Positions 22,816-30,945 of a stretch of 33,959 nucleotides of DNA are shown in pieces. The position numbers and the translations under genes are program-made. This DNA comes from JAKLQJ01 sp964534135. Its GTDB lineage: Bacteria; Elusimicrobiota; Elusimicrobia; Elusimicrobiales; UBA9959. The DNA lies in NCBI GenBank assembly GCA_964534135.1, contig CAZHQC010000015.1, positions 1 through 33,959 of the forward strand, read 5' to 3'. Position 1 is the stretch's first letter, and the number at the start of each line of letters is the position of its first letter. The notes under the pieces are model-generated. The model was not told where the DNA came from. It did not search any database and saw only the letters and a program-made list of their open reading frames with translations.

Positions 22816-23994
22816 TTATGCCTCAACACTCGCCACCGCATAACAAGTTATAGCATTGCCTGCGCCTACATCACCCAGACCTTCTTTACTCTTGGCTTTT
22901 ACACTAACATCGGCTATATCCAATTTAAATATTTCAGAAAGATTTTTCCTCATAGTCCCATAATGCGGTTTCATTTTGGGCTCTTCCGCAACTATGGTGG
23001 CGTCAATTTGAATAATTTCCGCGCGTCTTGTTTTTAGAACCTCAAGAACTTTTTCCGCAATACTTCGGCTTGAAACGCCCATTATAGTCAAATCCGTAGG
23101 CGGAAAATATACGCCTATTTCACCGGCCGCAATTGACCCTAAAAGAGCGTCACAGATCGCATGAAGAACCACATCTCCATCTGAATGACCTATCAAACCT
23201 TTTTTATGTTTTATTTTTTCCCCGGCGATAATAAGGGGCCGGCCCTCAACCATTCTATGAATATCATAACCAAAACCAAATCTTGTTTTCCGGCGTTTAG
23301 GTTCGTCTTTTTTAGTGTTTTTCATGAAAGCCTCCGCAATGATAATGTCTTCTGGTGTAGTAACCTTAATGTTAAAATTATCGGATTTAACAATCTTAAC
23401 TTCAATTCCCAAATCTTCAAGGATTTGTGATTCATCCGAATAATCTTTTTTTAAATCTGTTTTTTCAATAATCTTTTCAAGAATATTCCTTTTATAACAT
23501 TGCGGCGTTTGAACAGCCACATAATCGGCTCTATTAAGAGTTTTAAAAGCATTTAATCCATCAGAAGATACTTTTTTAATGGTATCTTTCAAAGGCACAG
23601 CCGGAACTGACGCTCCGTTTTTTTCAGCTTCCTTCATGCAAGCTGAAATCAAATCACGGCTTACAAGAGGCCGGGCTCCGTCATGCACAGCTATAATATC
23701 AGCTTCCGGTGATAGTTTTGAAAAACCGCTGATAAGAGATTTTATTCTTGTCTCTCCGGCAACCGCAATTTTTATTCCTCTCGCCTCTATTTCCTTTCCA
23801 TAAAACCCAATATTTTCCGGAGAAAGAACCAAAATTATTTCACTAAATAAGCCCGTAAACGCATCCAAGGTCCATTCTATCATGGGCTTCGAACATAATC
23901 TCATATACTGCTTATCTAAGCCCATGCGCGTTCCGCTTCCGCCCGCAAGTATTATTGCAGCTTGTCTATCTGATTTTATTTTATCTTCCGACAT
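22816..23994 (-). CDS. ispDF: Bifunctional IspD-IspF, MEP isoprenoid pathway
   Basis: A 392-residue fusion of two enzymes. Residues about 12-225 are IspD, the CDP-methylerythritol synthase: ILAGGSGTRMGLDKQYM is the CTP-binding loop, with VHDGARPLVS and VAVQTPQCYKR in the active site. From about residue 235 it is IspF, the cyclodiphosphate synthase: FGYDIHRMVEGRPLIIAGE carries the zinc-binding Asp and His, and GHSDGDVVLHAICDALLG the third ligand. GEIGVYFPPTD and IVAEEPKMKPH complete it. The two catalyse steps that are not consecutive (IspE lies between), so fusion suggests a physical complex, as known for such fusions elsewhere. It sits between the YacL-like gene and the lipoprotein gene. Confidence 0.96.
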   Translation of the reverse strand: MSEDKIKSDRQAAIILAGGSGTRMGLDKQYMRLCSKPMIEWTLDAFTGLFSEIILVLSPENIGFYGKEIEARGIKIAVAGETRIKSLISGFSKLSPEADIIAVHDGARPLVSRDLISACMKEAEKNGASVPAVPLKDTIKKVSSDGLNAFKTLNRADYVAVQTPQCYKRNILEKIIEKTDLKKDYSDESQILEDLGIEVKIVKSDNFNIKVTTPEDIIIAEAFMKNTKKDEPKRRKTRFGFGYDIHRMVEGRPLIIAGEKIKHKKGLIGHSDGDVVLHAICDALLGSIAAGEIGVYFPPTDLTIMGVSSRSIAEKVLEVLKTRRAEIIQIDATIVAEEPKMKPHYGTMRKNLSEIFKLDIADVSVKAKSKEGLGDVGAGNAITCYAVASVEA

Positions 23995-24070
23995 AAATAC
24001 CCGGTTTTTTTTAGATTCATAAGCGCGGAAGAATAAAATATCTGCCGCGCTATTGCGCTATAATCCTAAT

Positions 24071-25066
24071 TTATTTGGGATTAGATTTTCCGTTTTTAAC
24101 TCTTGTGAAAATTATACGGCCCTGCGATGTCTGAAGTATGGACTGCACTATCACATTTACTTTTTTTCCTATATGCTGACGACCATCTTCAAGAACCACC
24201 ATGGTCCCATCGTCAAGATAAGCCACGCCTTGATCTTTTTCTTTACCCTCTTTCATTGTAAATATAGACATATCCTCTCCCGGCAAAACCACAGGCTTAA
24301 GAGATGCGGATAAATCATTTATATTTAAAACCGGAACATTTTCAAGAGAACCTAATTTATTAATATTAAAATCAGATGTCACCACACTGCAGCCAAGTTC
24401 TTTGGCTATTTTTATTAATTTTAAAGGATTATCCTCTATATCATCAACTTCCCTGTCTATTATTTTAAAGGGAATATCCTTTGATTCTTGAAGTCTGGCT
24501 AAAATATCCAAACCTCTCCGGCCTTTTGCGCGCGAAATGGAATCTTTTGAATCTGCTAAAGAGTGCAATTCCTGAACTATAAATCTTGGAGTTATAATTG
24601 AGCCGGTAATAAACTTAGTCTCACAAACATCCAATATTCTTCCATCCACTATGGCCGATATTTCCAGCATTTTCATATTTTTGCCATATTTTTTTCCCAG
24701 AGAAAGTATATTTCTATCCAAATCATCAAGCTCGGGAAGTTTCTTAACGGCAATAATCATACCTAATAATGCGAGAGCGTATTTTATAACAATAGTATAC
24801 TGAACCCAAACAACATTCAATGACTCATTAGCAATTTGAAAGACGGTATAATCCATCAACTTTGCCATTATCAAACCTATTGCCGCTCCCACGATACCAA
24901 TCATAAGACTTAAGAGATTAACATTCTCAAGCATATACTCCACACCTATTAAGGCAATGCCTATGCATAAGCCAAAAAAAACTCCTTTTACATCCCTCGA
25001 TATTTGAAAATAAGTAATTATCGGGGTTCCTACAAGCGCGACTATCCTGAATATCCAAACTATCAT
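24071..25066 (-). CDS. YacL-like membrane PIN/TRAM protein, putative nuclease
   Basis: The 331-residue protein has about four hydrophobic segments in the first 125 residues, then a PIN domain: SAIVDGRILDVCE, IITPRFIVQELHSLADS, KGRRGLDIL and CSVVTSDFNINKL supply the acidic metal-binding set. A C-terminal TRAM domain, which binds RNA, begins near GVAYLDDGTMVVLEDG and ends QGRIIFTRV. This is the architecture of Bacillus YacL; the RNA target is unknown. GGAG lies before the ATG. It sits next to ispDF as in Bacillus. The expected disA between radA and this gene is absent. Confidence 0.9.
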   Translation of the reverse strand: MIVWIFRIVALVGTPIITYFQISRDVKGVFFGLCIGIALIGVEYMLENVNLLSLMIGIVGAAIGLIMAKLMDYTVFQIANESLNVVWVQYTIVIKYALALLGMIIAVKKLPELDDLDRNILSLGKKYGKNMKMLEISAIVDGRILDVCETKFITGSIITPRFIVQELHSLADSKDSISRAKGRRGLDILARLQESKDIPFKIIDREVDDIEDNPLKLIKIAKELGCSVVTSDFNINKLGSLENVPVLNINDLSASLKPVVLPGEDMSIFTMKEGKEKDQGVAYLDDGTMVVLEDGRQHIGKKVNVIVQSILQTSQGRIIFTRVKNGKSNPK

Positions 25067-25101
25067 AATTTTTCTCCTATCACGACTCTAAGTTAATAAT
25101 G

Positions 25102-25368
25102 AGGTTCTATGACACAATTACCTCTTCATTTGGAAGTTTAGGTTTAAGTTGATTTCAAGGCGCGATGAATAAGAATGCTCTTTGCATGTGAATAAAAAAC
25201 AACAAAGAAATCAAGAAAAGATAAACTTCCCCATAGGGGCTTGATGATTTTTGCCTACAACTGCGTCACTCATCGCTTACAGACCACACAGGGTATGCGC
25301 GCTTTTCATTCCTTGTTTCGCTTAAAAATCAATCAGCCAAATGGTGAATTAATTATGTCATAGAACCT
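25102..25368. mobile_element. MITE-like element with 32-bp terminal inverted repeats
   Basis: Bases 25102-25133 and the complement of 25337-25368 match at 27 of 32 positions: both begin AGGTTCTATGACA and end CATTTGG. The 267-base element has no ORF of use. Its inside has A-rich DNA on the left and a G+C-richer stretch with TGCGCGC on the right, plus a weaker second pair of inverted segments around TTGATTT. No clear target duplication flanks it, though AGTTA lies outside both ends in inverted form. It fills most of the 370-base gap between radA and the YacL-like gene. No transposase is here, so it would depend on one elsewhere. Confidence 0.7.
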
Positions 25369-25436
25369 TAACTCCACAAGATTAAGATTAACGAATTACT
25401 GCTAAACAGCCTATATTTAATCCCTTACAACCTATT

Positions 25437-26822
25437 CTATTTCTTTAAAGCGGATATTGCCAAATACAATTGCTTTAAATCTATAATTTCAACTATCTTG
25501 GCATTTTTAAGTTTTAATTTGCCTTCCGACATTTTAGGCGCGAATATTTTTTTAAAACCGGATCTATCCGCTTCTAAAATTCTTTTATTAAGCATAGGGA
25601 TATTTGATACTTGCGCCAGTATGCCAACTTCTCCCATAAAGATCCAATCGGATGGAAGAGGAATATCCTTAGCTGAACTTATCACAGCGGCGCAAAAAGC
25701 AAGATCCAAAGCGGGATCTTTAATTTTTATTCCACCCTGAAGACTTACAAAAACATCTTTATCATCAAATTTAATTGCCAATTTTTTTTCAATGGCGGCA
25801 ATAAGCACTTGCGCCTTATTTAAATCCATGCCGGTAACTATTCTGCGCGGATAAGGATAATAGGTATGACTGACCAGAGCTTGCAATTCAGCCATCATAC
25901 AACGCGAGCCTTCGGCGCTTACAGAAATGGCCCTGCCAATTGTGGCCGCGCCAATATCTCCGCTCAATAATATATCGCTGGTAGCGCTAACAGAAACAAT
26001 TCCTTTTTCCGTCATTTCAAATATTCCTATCTCATCAGTCGCGCCAAATCTATTTTTATTTGCCCTCAGAATTCTATAAATATCTTTTTTCTCAATATCA
26101 AAATACAGGACGGTATCAACTATATGCTCTAAAATTTTGGGACCGGCTAAACCGCCATCTTTAGTAATATGACCTAAAATAAAAAGCGGTATATTTTTAC
26201 TTTTACAAGCCTTTAAAAGTTCGGCCGCGCATTCGCGGACTTGTCCCACACTGCCAGAGCCACCTAAAAATTCAGGATGATAAATTGTTTGCACGGAATC
26301 AACTATAATTAAATTCGGTTTCAGCTCATTTATACTTACCAATATCTTCTCAAGATTTGTCTCGGATAAAACATAAATACTATCAGACTTCACAGACAGC
26401 CTCTTGGCACGAGCTGAAATCTGACTGGGAGATTCCTCTCCTGAAACATACAATACGGAAGATTTATCGGGGGCGACATTCCATGCTTTTGCCGCTTCAA
26501 GCATAAGCGTGGATTTCCCTATTCCGGGAGGCCCCGCCAAAAGCACCACTTGCCCTTTTATTATTCCGCCCCCCAATACTCTGTCAAGTTCCGGAATATT
26601 GGTTAGAATATACTTTTCATTTACAATTTCAGCATCGGAAAGCTTTAAAGGTTTTGATGAAAATTCCGTCATTGTTCTGTTTTTTATCGCAGCCTTTGAA
26701 AGCACTTGTTCGGCCTCTTCCACATAAGAATTCCACGCGCCGCAATCAGAACATTGTCCGGCCCACTTTGAAGAAGTATAGCCACATTTCTGGCACTTAT
26801 AAATTGTCTTAAATTTAACCAT
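25437..26822 (-). CDS. radA: DNA repair protein RadA
   Basis: A 461-residue RecA-like ATPase that drives branch migration in recombination. The N-terminal four-cysteine zinc finger is CQKCGYTSSKWAGQCSDCG. The Walker A is GPPGIGKST and the Walker B LIIVDSVQT. The RadA-specific KNRFG motif lies in RANKNRFGATDEIG near residue 255. The C-terminal third is the Lon-protease-like domain (SLQGGIKIKDPALDLA). No strong Shine-Dalgarno sequence precedes the ATG. It follows mlaD after a repeat-filled 101-base gap and is upstream of the YacL-like gene, the usual order in Firmicutes but without disA. Confidence 0.96.
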   Translation of the reverse strand: MVKFKTIYKCQKCGYTSSKWAGQCSDCGAWNSYVEEAEQVLSKAAIKNRTMTEFSSKPLKLSDAEIVNEKYILTNIPELDRVLGGGIIKGQVVLLAGPPGIGKSTLMLEAAKAWNVAPDKSSVLYVSGEESPSQISARAKRLSVKSDSIYVLSETNLEKILVSINELKPNLIIVDSVQTIYHPEFLGGSGSVGQVRECAAELLKACKSKNIPLFILGHITKDGGLAGPKILEHIVDTVLYFDIEKKDIYRILRANKNRFGATDEIGIFEMTEKGIVSVSATSDILLSGDIGAATIGRAISVSAEGSRCMMAELQALVSHTYYPYPRRIVTGMDLNKAQVLIAAIEKKLAIKFDDKDVFVSLQGGIKIKDPALDLAFCAAVISSAKDIPLPSDWIFMGEVGILAQVSNIPMLNKRILEADRSGFKKIFAPKMSEGKLKLKNAKIVEIIDLKQLYLAISALKK

Positions 26823-26869
26823 ATTTATGTTCTGCCATATTTTATCGCAATGGGATTTTAAAATTGTTT

Positions 26870-26919
26870 ACTACTACACTACTACACTACTACACTGTAA
26901 CACTGTCGCGCTATAGCGC
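26870..26919. repeat. Octamer tandem repeat and palindrome between radA and mlaD
   Basis: ACTACTAC occurs three times in tandem at 26870-26893, followed by the variant ACTGTAAC. The palindrome GCGCTATAGCGC is at 26908-26919, five bases before the mlaD stop codon. A close relative (GCGC-TATT-GCGC) lies at 24047-24058, just after the YacL-like gene. Neither has a T-run, so they are not standard terminators. Confidence 0.7.
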
Positions 26920-26923
26920 TAAT

Positions 26924-28216
26924 TTACTTTGAGACGGACGCAAGAGAAGCAAACCCAAAAAGATAAGCGATATCCTTATCTTCAAAAACAACACTGGCCC
27001 TATAATTCAATCTTTTTGTTTCAGTTAAATCTTCCAATTTCATTCCGGTTGAAACATATTTATTAACTTTAAAATCCGCGCCCACCGTATATATGGGAGA
27101 TTCAAAACGTCTGCCTTTAATATATCTGTTTCTTGAAATATCCGAGGCCTCAACCAAAAAAGTCAATCTATTTAAAGCTGAGCCGGAGTGAAAAGGACTA
27201 TATTTTATACCTGCTCCACCAGCGCCGCCTAAAGCGCCGGCGTAAAAATCAATATCTCCAAATTCCCAACCAAATAAAGCATCCACTGTATTTCTTTTAC
27301 TATAATCCGTTCCTCTTTTAATATTTTTTGTATTTATAAGATTGGAAGCGCCAAGATAATAATATCTTCCATCTCGCGGATATATTTTAACTCCGGCTCT
27401 GGTTTTAGCAGCATGAATTATCGGATCGTATTTTGCGCCAAATTCAAAATAAGTTCTAAAGCCCCCGATTCTTCCCAAGGCGTCTTTAGCGGAAGCCGTA
27501 GCTTCCTTAAGATTTAAAATAGTGCCCGCGACGTCATCCTTCATTGATTTATCATTCATTAAAGCGCCGATAGTTCCTTCTCCATTATCTATTTTTGCCA
27601 TTATCTTATTAGTTTTTTCCATCACATCATCAAGTCTTACCGTCAAACTATCCAATCTTACCATGATATTTTCCGCATGAGGTTTTGAAGTGGCTACAAG
27701 CTGATTTATATTAGCTGTAATCTCTCTTAAATTGGCAAGAGAACTATTAAGATTAGACCCCATGCTTTCACCGTCAAAACTGCCTATTATTTTACGCACA
27801 TCCGCTATGGCCGCGATAAGCGCCCTATCTAAAGACAAATTATTTTCGCCTTTTACGCGATCACCTTTTTTTATAATACCCGCAAAACGGCTACCTTGAT
27901 CAATTTGAAGATATTTACTGCCGATTATACTTGTTGAACCTATAAAAAACCTGGCATCACGATAAATTTTAATACCCTCAAAAATATTTACTTGAACAAT
28001 CACACCGCCATCTTCCATATAAATTCTTTTGACCTTGCCAACTTCCACACCCGAAAGCTTAACTATGGATTTATCCGGAAGCCCTGCAACATCACTAAAT
28101 TCAATATCCATCTGATAAAAATTCTTAAATGAATAATCGCCTAAGAGGAAAATAGCCGTTCCAAAAAGAACCACTCCCACCAGGACAAATATTCCTATTT
28201 TAATTTCATTTCCCAT
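26924..28216 (-). CDS. mlaD: MlaD-family MCE protein with a beta-rich C-terminal domain
   Basis: Substrate-binding part of an Mla lipid transporter. Residues 7-27 are one membrane helix (IGIFVLVGVVLFGTAIFLL). Residues about 36-115 are the MCE domain: IEFSDVAGLPDKSIVKLSGV, EVGKVKRIYM and GSTSIIGSKYLQID. Residues 140-240 are helical, with REITANINQLV and DSLTVRLDDVMEKTNKIM, as in the pore-forming helices. From about 250 on, short alternating strands dominate (FRTYFEFGAKYDP, AKTRAGVKIYPRDGRYYYLG, YTVGADFKVNKYVSTGMKL, YRASVVFEDKDIAYLFGFA). This extra region of about 180 residues is missing from E. coli MlaD (about 183 residues) and may be an outer-membrane-barrel-like domain. Confidence 0.88.
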   Translation of the reverse strand: MGNEIKIGIFVLVGVVLFGTAIFLLGDYSFKNFYQMDIEFSDVAGLPDKSIVKLSGVEVGKVKRIYMEDGGVIVQVNIFEGIKIYRDARFFIGSTSIIGSKYLQIDQGSRFAGIIKKGDRVKGENNLSLDRALIAAIADVRKIIGSFDGESMGSNLNSSLANLREITANINQLVATSKPHAENIMVRLDSLTVRLDDVMEKTNKIMAKIDNGEGTIGALMNDKSMKDDVAGTILNLKEATASAKDALGRIGGFRTYFEFGAKYDPIIHAAKTRAGVKIYPRDGRYYYLGASNLINTKNIKRGTDYSKRNTVDALFGWEFGDIDFYAGALGGAGGAGIKYSPFHSGSALNRLTFLVEASDISRNRYIKGRRFESPIYTVGADFKVNKYVSTGMKLEDLTETKRLNYRASVVFEDKDIAYLFGFASLASVSK

Positions 28217-28284
28217 TATTGTCGCACCTTAAACTACGACACTAAATTATATAAATTATATGCTTTAAAAACTCAGTTTTTTTG

Positions 28285-29046
28285 CTATTTCTTGCCATTA
28301 GAATCTTTCATCTCATGACAGATCGAATCATCGATAAATTTTTTCACAAAAGGATCCGCTGATTTTCTAAATTTACCCGGACTCTCGGGAAGATCGAACT
28401 TGCCGCCATGAAGCATAGCTATTCTGTCTGAAATGGTAAAAGCCAATTTTAAATCATGAGTAACCACTATGGAAGTAATATCAAGCTTCGCTTGCATATC
28501 TAAAATAAGCTCGCTTATTTTCTCGGAGTTCACAGGGTCAAGACCGGTAGTGGGCTCATCATAAAGAATATATTTTGGCTCTGACACTATCGCTCTGGCC
28601 AAAGAAACTCTTTTTTTCATCCCACCTGAAAGTTCTGAAACTCTCAATGAACTCACATCTTTAAGCCCCACAAGAGAAAGTTTTTCTTTAGCTATTTTTT
28701 CGTATTTTGAAGGATTTATATCCGTCAAATATTTTAAACCGAAACAGACATTTTCCATAACATTAAGCGAATCGAATAAAGCGCCATCCTGAAATAAATA
28801 ACCGAAGTTCCGTCGCATCTGCGCCAATTCAAATTCATTTTTATCGCCCAAAACATCTTTTCCATCCACAATAATTTGTCCACTATCGGGAACCACGAGT
28901 TTAACAAGACATTTTATAAATGTGCTCTTACCACTGCCTGACGGCCCCATAATACTGAATATCTCACCCTCTGAAATATCAGCGCTAATTCCGTTAAGAA
29001 TTATCTTATCTTGGTATTTTTTTACTAAATTTCTAATTTCAATCAT
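28285..29046 (-). CDS. mlaF: Mla ABC transporter ATPase
   Basis: The 253-residue ATP-binding subunit that powers phospholipid movement across the periplasm. Walker A is GPSGSGKST, the Q-loop lies in FGYLFQDGALFDSL, the signature is LSGGMKKR and Walker B is YILYDEPTTGLDP, followed by the switch histidine in VVTHDLKLAF. VMENVCFGLK is typical of MlaF. The start overlaps the mlaE stop (ATGA). A 68-base AT-rich gap separates it from mlaD, whose ribosome binding site is AAGGTG. No mlaB or mlaC homologue is present, as often outside Proteobacteria. Confidence 0.94.
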   Translation of the reverse strand: MIEIRNLVKKYQDKIILNGISADISEGEIFSIMGPSGSGKSTFIKCLVKLVVPDSGQIIVDGKDVLGDKNEFELAQMRRNFGYLFQDGALFDSLNVMENVCFGLKYLTDINPSKYEKIAKEKLSLVGLKDVSSLRVSELSGGMKKRVSLARAIVSEPKYILYDEPTTGLDPVNSEKISELILDMQAKLDITSIVVTHDLKLAFTISDRIAMLHGGKFDLPESPGKFRKSADPFVKKFIDDSICHEMKDSNGKK

Positions 29047-29831
29047 ATTAGTCCCACAAATACGAAGGCCGCCGATATAAAATAATCAAAAACCAAAATT
29101 AAAACCATACTGGTAACCACCGACTCGGTTGTAGCCTTGCCTACGCCTTCGGCCCCGCCTTTAGTGCCAAGCCCCTTGTGAAATGAAACCGTGGCAATAA
29201 TAAGGGCAAAGAATATACTTTTTAAAAAGCCATGCATAAAGTTTGAAATCTCCATAAAAGTAAAAATATCATTCCAATAAACAGAACTTGGAACACCAAG
29301 CTTAACAAGACTTACCACAAAACCGCCCATTACTCCCAGAAAATCCGCAAACACAGTTAAAAGCGGCAAAGTAATAATAAAAGCTATATATCTGGGGATA
29401 AGTAAATATCTTGCGGGATTTGTGCCGAGAGTATGCAAAGCATCAAGCTGCTCGGTAACTTTCATTGTGCCTATTTCAGCTGTTACCGCAGCTCCGGCTC
29501 TGCCGGCAACTACAATGGCTGTAAGCACGGGAGCCAATTCTTTTATTATGGAAAATCCTACAATAGTTCCTATATATAATGGTTCATTAAATAAACTCTT
29601 GGAACTATAACCCGTCTGAAGAGCCAACACCATGCCTGTAAAAAAATTAATAAGACAGACAACAATAAGGGAGTCCGCTCCTATTCTAACTGACTGTTTT
29701 ATTACTTCCGCATGCTCAAGCTTAGACTTAAACAGCCATACAATGGCAGATTTCACCATTAAAGTAACTTTACCGATGGCTTTAAATAAAGGAATAAAAG
29801 TGTGACCTAACTGTTCAAAAAAATATTTCAT
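29043..29831 (-). CDS. mlaE: Mla ABC transporter permease
   Basis: Inner-membrane permease of 262 residues, which dimerises with MlaF beneath the MCE ring. It has the MlaE/YrbE signatures: FTGMVLALQTGYSSKSLF, then GFSIIKELAPVLTAIVVAGR and GAAVTAEIGTMKVTEQLDAL, and the CH-loop region with HTLGTNPARYLLIPR. Five to six membrane segments are visible. It begins two bases after the alr stop, and its own stop overlaps mlaF, so alr-mlaE-mlaF are translationally close. Confidence 0.95.
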   Translation of the reverse strand: MKYFFEQLGHTFIPLFKAIGKVTLMVKSAIVWLFKSKLEHAEVIKQSVRIGADSLIVVCLINFFTGMVLALQTGYSSKSLFNEPLYIGTIVGFSIIKELAPVLTAIVVAGRAGAAVTAEIGTMKVTEQLDALHTLGTNPARYLLIPRYIAFIITLPLLTVFADFLGVMGGFVVSLVKLGVPSSVYWNDIFTFMEISNFMHGFLKSIFFALIIATVSFHKGLGTKGGAEGVGKATTESVVTSMVLILVFDYFISAAFVFVGLI

Positions 29832-29833
29832 AA

Positions 29834-30940
29834 TTAAATATAAACCCTGGGCACTCTTGCGCTAATAAGCGTAACAACTTCATAGGCGGAAGTTCCGGCT
29901 TTTTGCGCCAATTCGCCGGCGCTTATATTTTCCTCTCCTTGACTGCCTATGAGTACCACCTCATCACCTATTAAAACATTTTCAATATCAGAAACATCAA
30001 CCATTATCATATCCATGGTAACCGCCCCCAAAACAGGACATCTCTTCCCTTTTAGAAGAACCTGAGCTTTATTTGAAAATTTTTTAAAATAACCGTCGGC
30101 ATAACCTACGGGAAGCGTCGCTATTTTCATCGGCTTCAAACACTTAAAGGTTTTATTATAACTGACAAAAGAGCCTTCCCTCACATTTTTAAGAAATACT
30201 ATTCTTGTCTTAAAAGATAAAACCGGCTCAAAGCCAGCCATAAGACCATAACAGGCAAAGCCGGAGCGGACCATATCAAATCTACTTAAAGGAATATTTA
30301 CCGCGGCATAAGAATTGGCCGTATGCTTAATAATATCCTCAGTTTCATATTGTGAAAAATCCTTAAGCGTTTCATTAAAATAAGAAAGTTGAAGATTAGT
30401 AAAATCCCTATCCGTATCACAACTTGAAAGATGCGTATACACGCCGCCTAAAGATATATTGGAAGATGAAAGTAATTTTTTTAAAATTTTAACTGCTGAC
30501 GGTCTTCTTGCTCCAATTCGTCCCATCCCCGTTTCAAGTTTGATATGACAGAGGGCTTTTTTTCCTAAACTTTCCGAAGCCTTCACAATTTGAGTGGCCG
30601 CATCCATACTTGAAATTGTTACCGTTAAATCATAATTTATAGCTTCAATAAAACTTTCAAAAGGGAATAAGCTTCCCAATATTAAAATAGGTGAAGTAAT
30701 CCCAACTTTCCTTAAAGCAATCCCTTCTTCAACTGAAGAAACGCCATAGCCATATACCAGTTTTTCCTTTTCAACAAAACGCGCAATGGACAAAGCTCCA
30801 TGACCGTAAGCATTGGCTTTAACAACCAAAAGCAATTTACATTCAGGCCCAATTATTTCCTTAATTTTTAATATATTATTTTTAAGCGCGGAAAGATTTA
30901 TTTGCGCCCATGTAGGTCTTAGAATTTTCGTATCAGCCAT
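29834..30940 (-). CDS. alr: Alanine racemase
   Basis: Makes D-alanine for peptidoglycan; fold-III PLP enzyme of 368 residues, normal length. The PLP lysine lies in LLVVKANAYGHGA near residue 40. HIKLETGMGRIG, the SYNKTF region holding the second catalytic tyrosine, PVGYADGYFKKF and VTMDMIMVDVSD are all standard. The C-terminus reads ISARVPRVYI. It begins 5 bases after the dnaB stop with no strong ribosome binding site, so its translation probably depends on upstream translation. Its place between dnaB and mlaE ties wall and outer-membrane supply to the replication cluster. Confidence 0.96.
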   Translation of the reverse strand: MADTKILRPTWAQINLSALKNNILKIKEIIGPECKLLLVVKANAYGHGALSIARFVEKEKLVYGYGVSSVEEGIALRKVGITSPILILGSLFPFESFIEAINYDLTVTISSMDAATQIVKASESLGKKALCHIKLETGMGRIGARRPSAVKILKKLLSSSNISLGGVYTHLSSCDTDRDFTNLQLSYFNETLKDFSQYETEDIIKHTANSYAAVNIPLSRFDMVRSGFACYGLMAGFEPVLSFKTRIVFLKNVREGSFVSYNKTFKCLKPMKIATLPVGYADGYFKKFSNKAQVLLKGKRCPVLGAVTMDMIMVDVSDIENVLIGDEVVLIGSQGEENISAGELAQKAGTSAYEVVTLISARVPRVYI

Positions 30941-30945
30941 AACAA

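Noticed and set aside
22797..22841. Upstream start for the lipoprotein gene at 22841
   Set aside because: It would overlap ispDF and add a basic leader in front of a perfect lipoprotein signal; the ATG at 22796 has its own GAGG site.
26870..26919. Possible CRISPR-like or iteron array
   Set aside because: The units are only 8 bases, directly adjacent without spacers, and not next to cas or replication-initiator genes.
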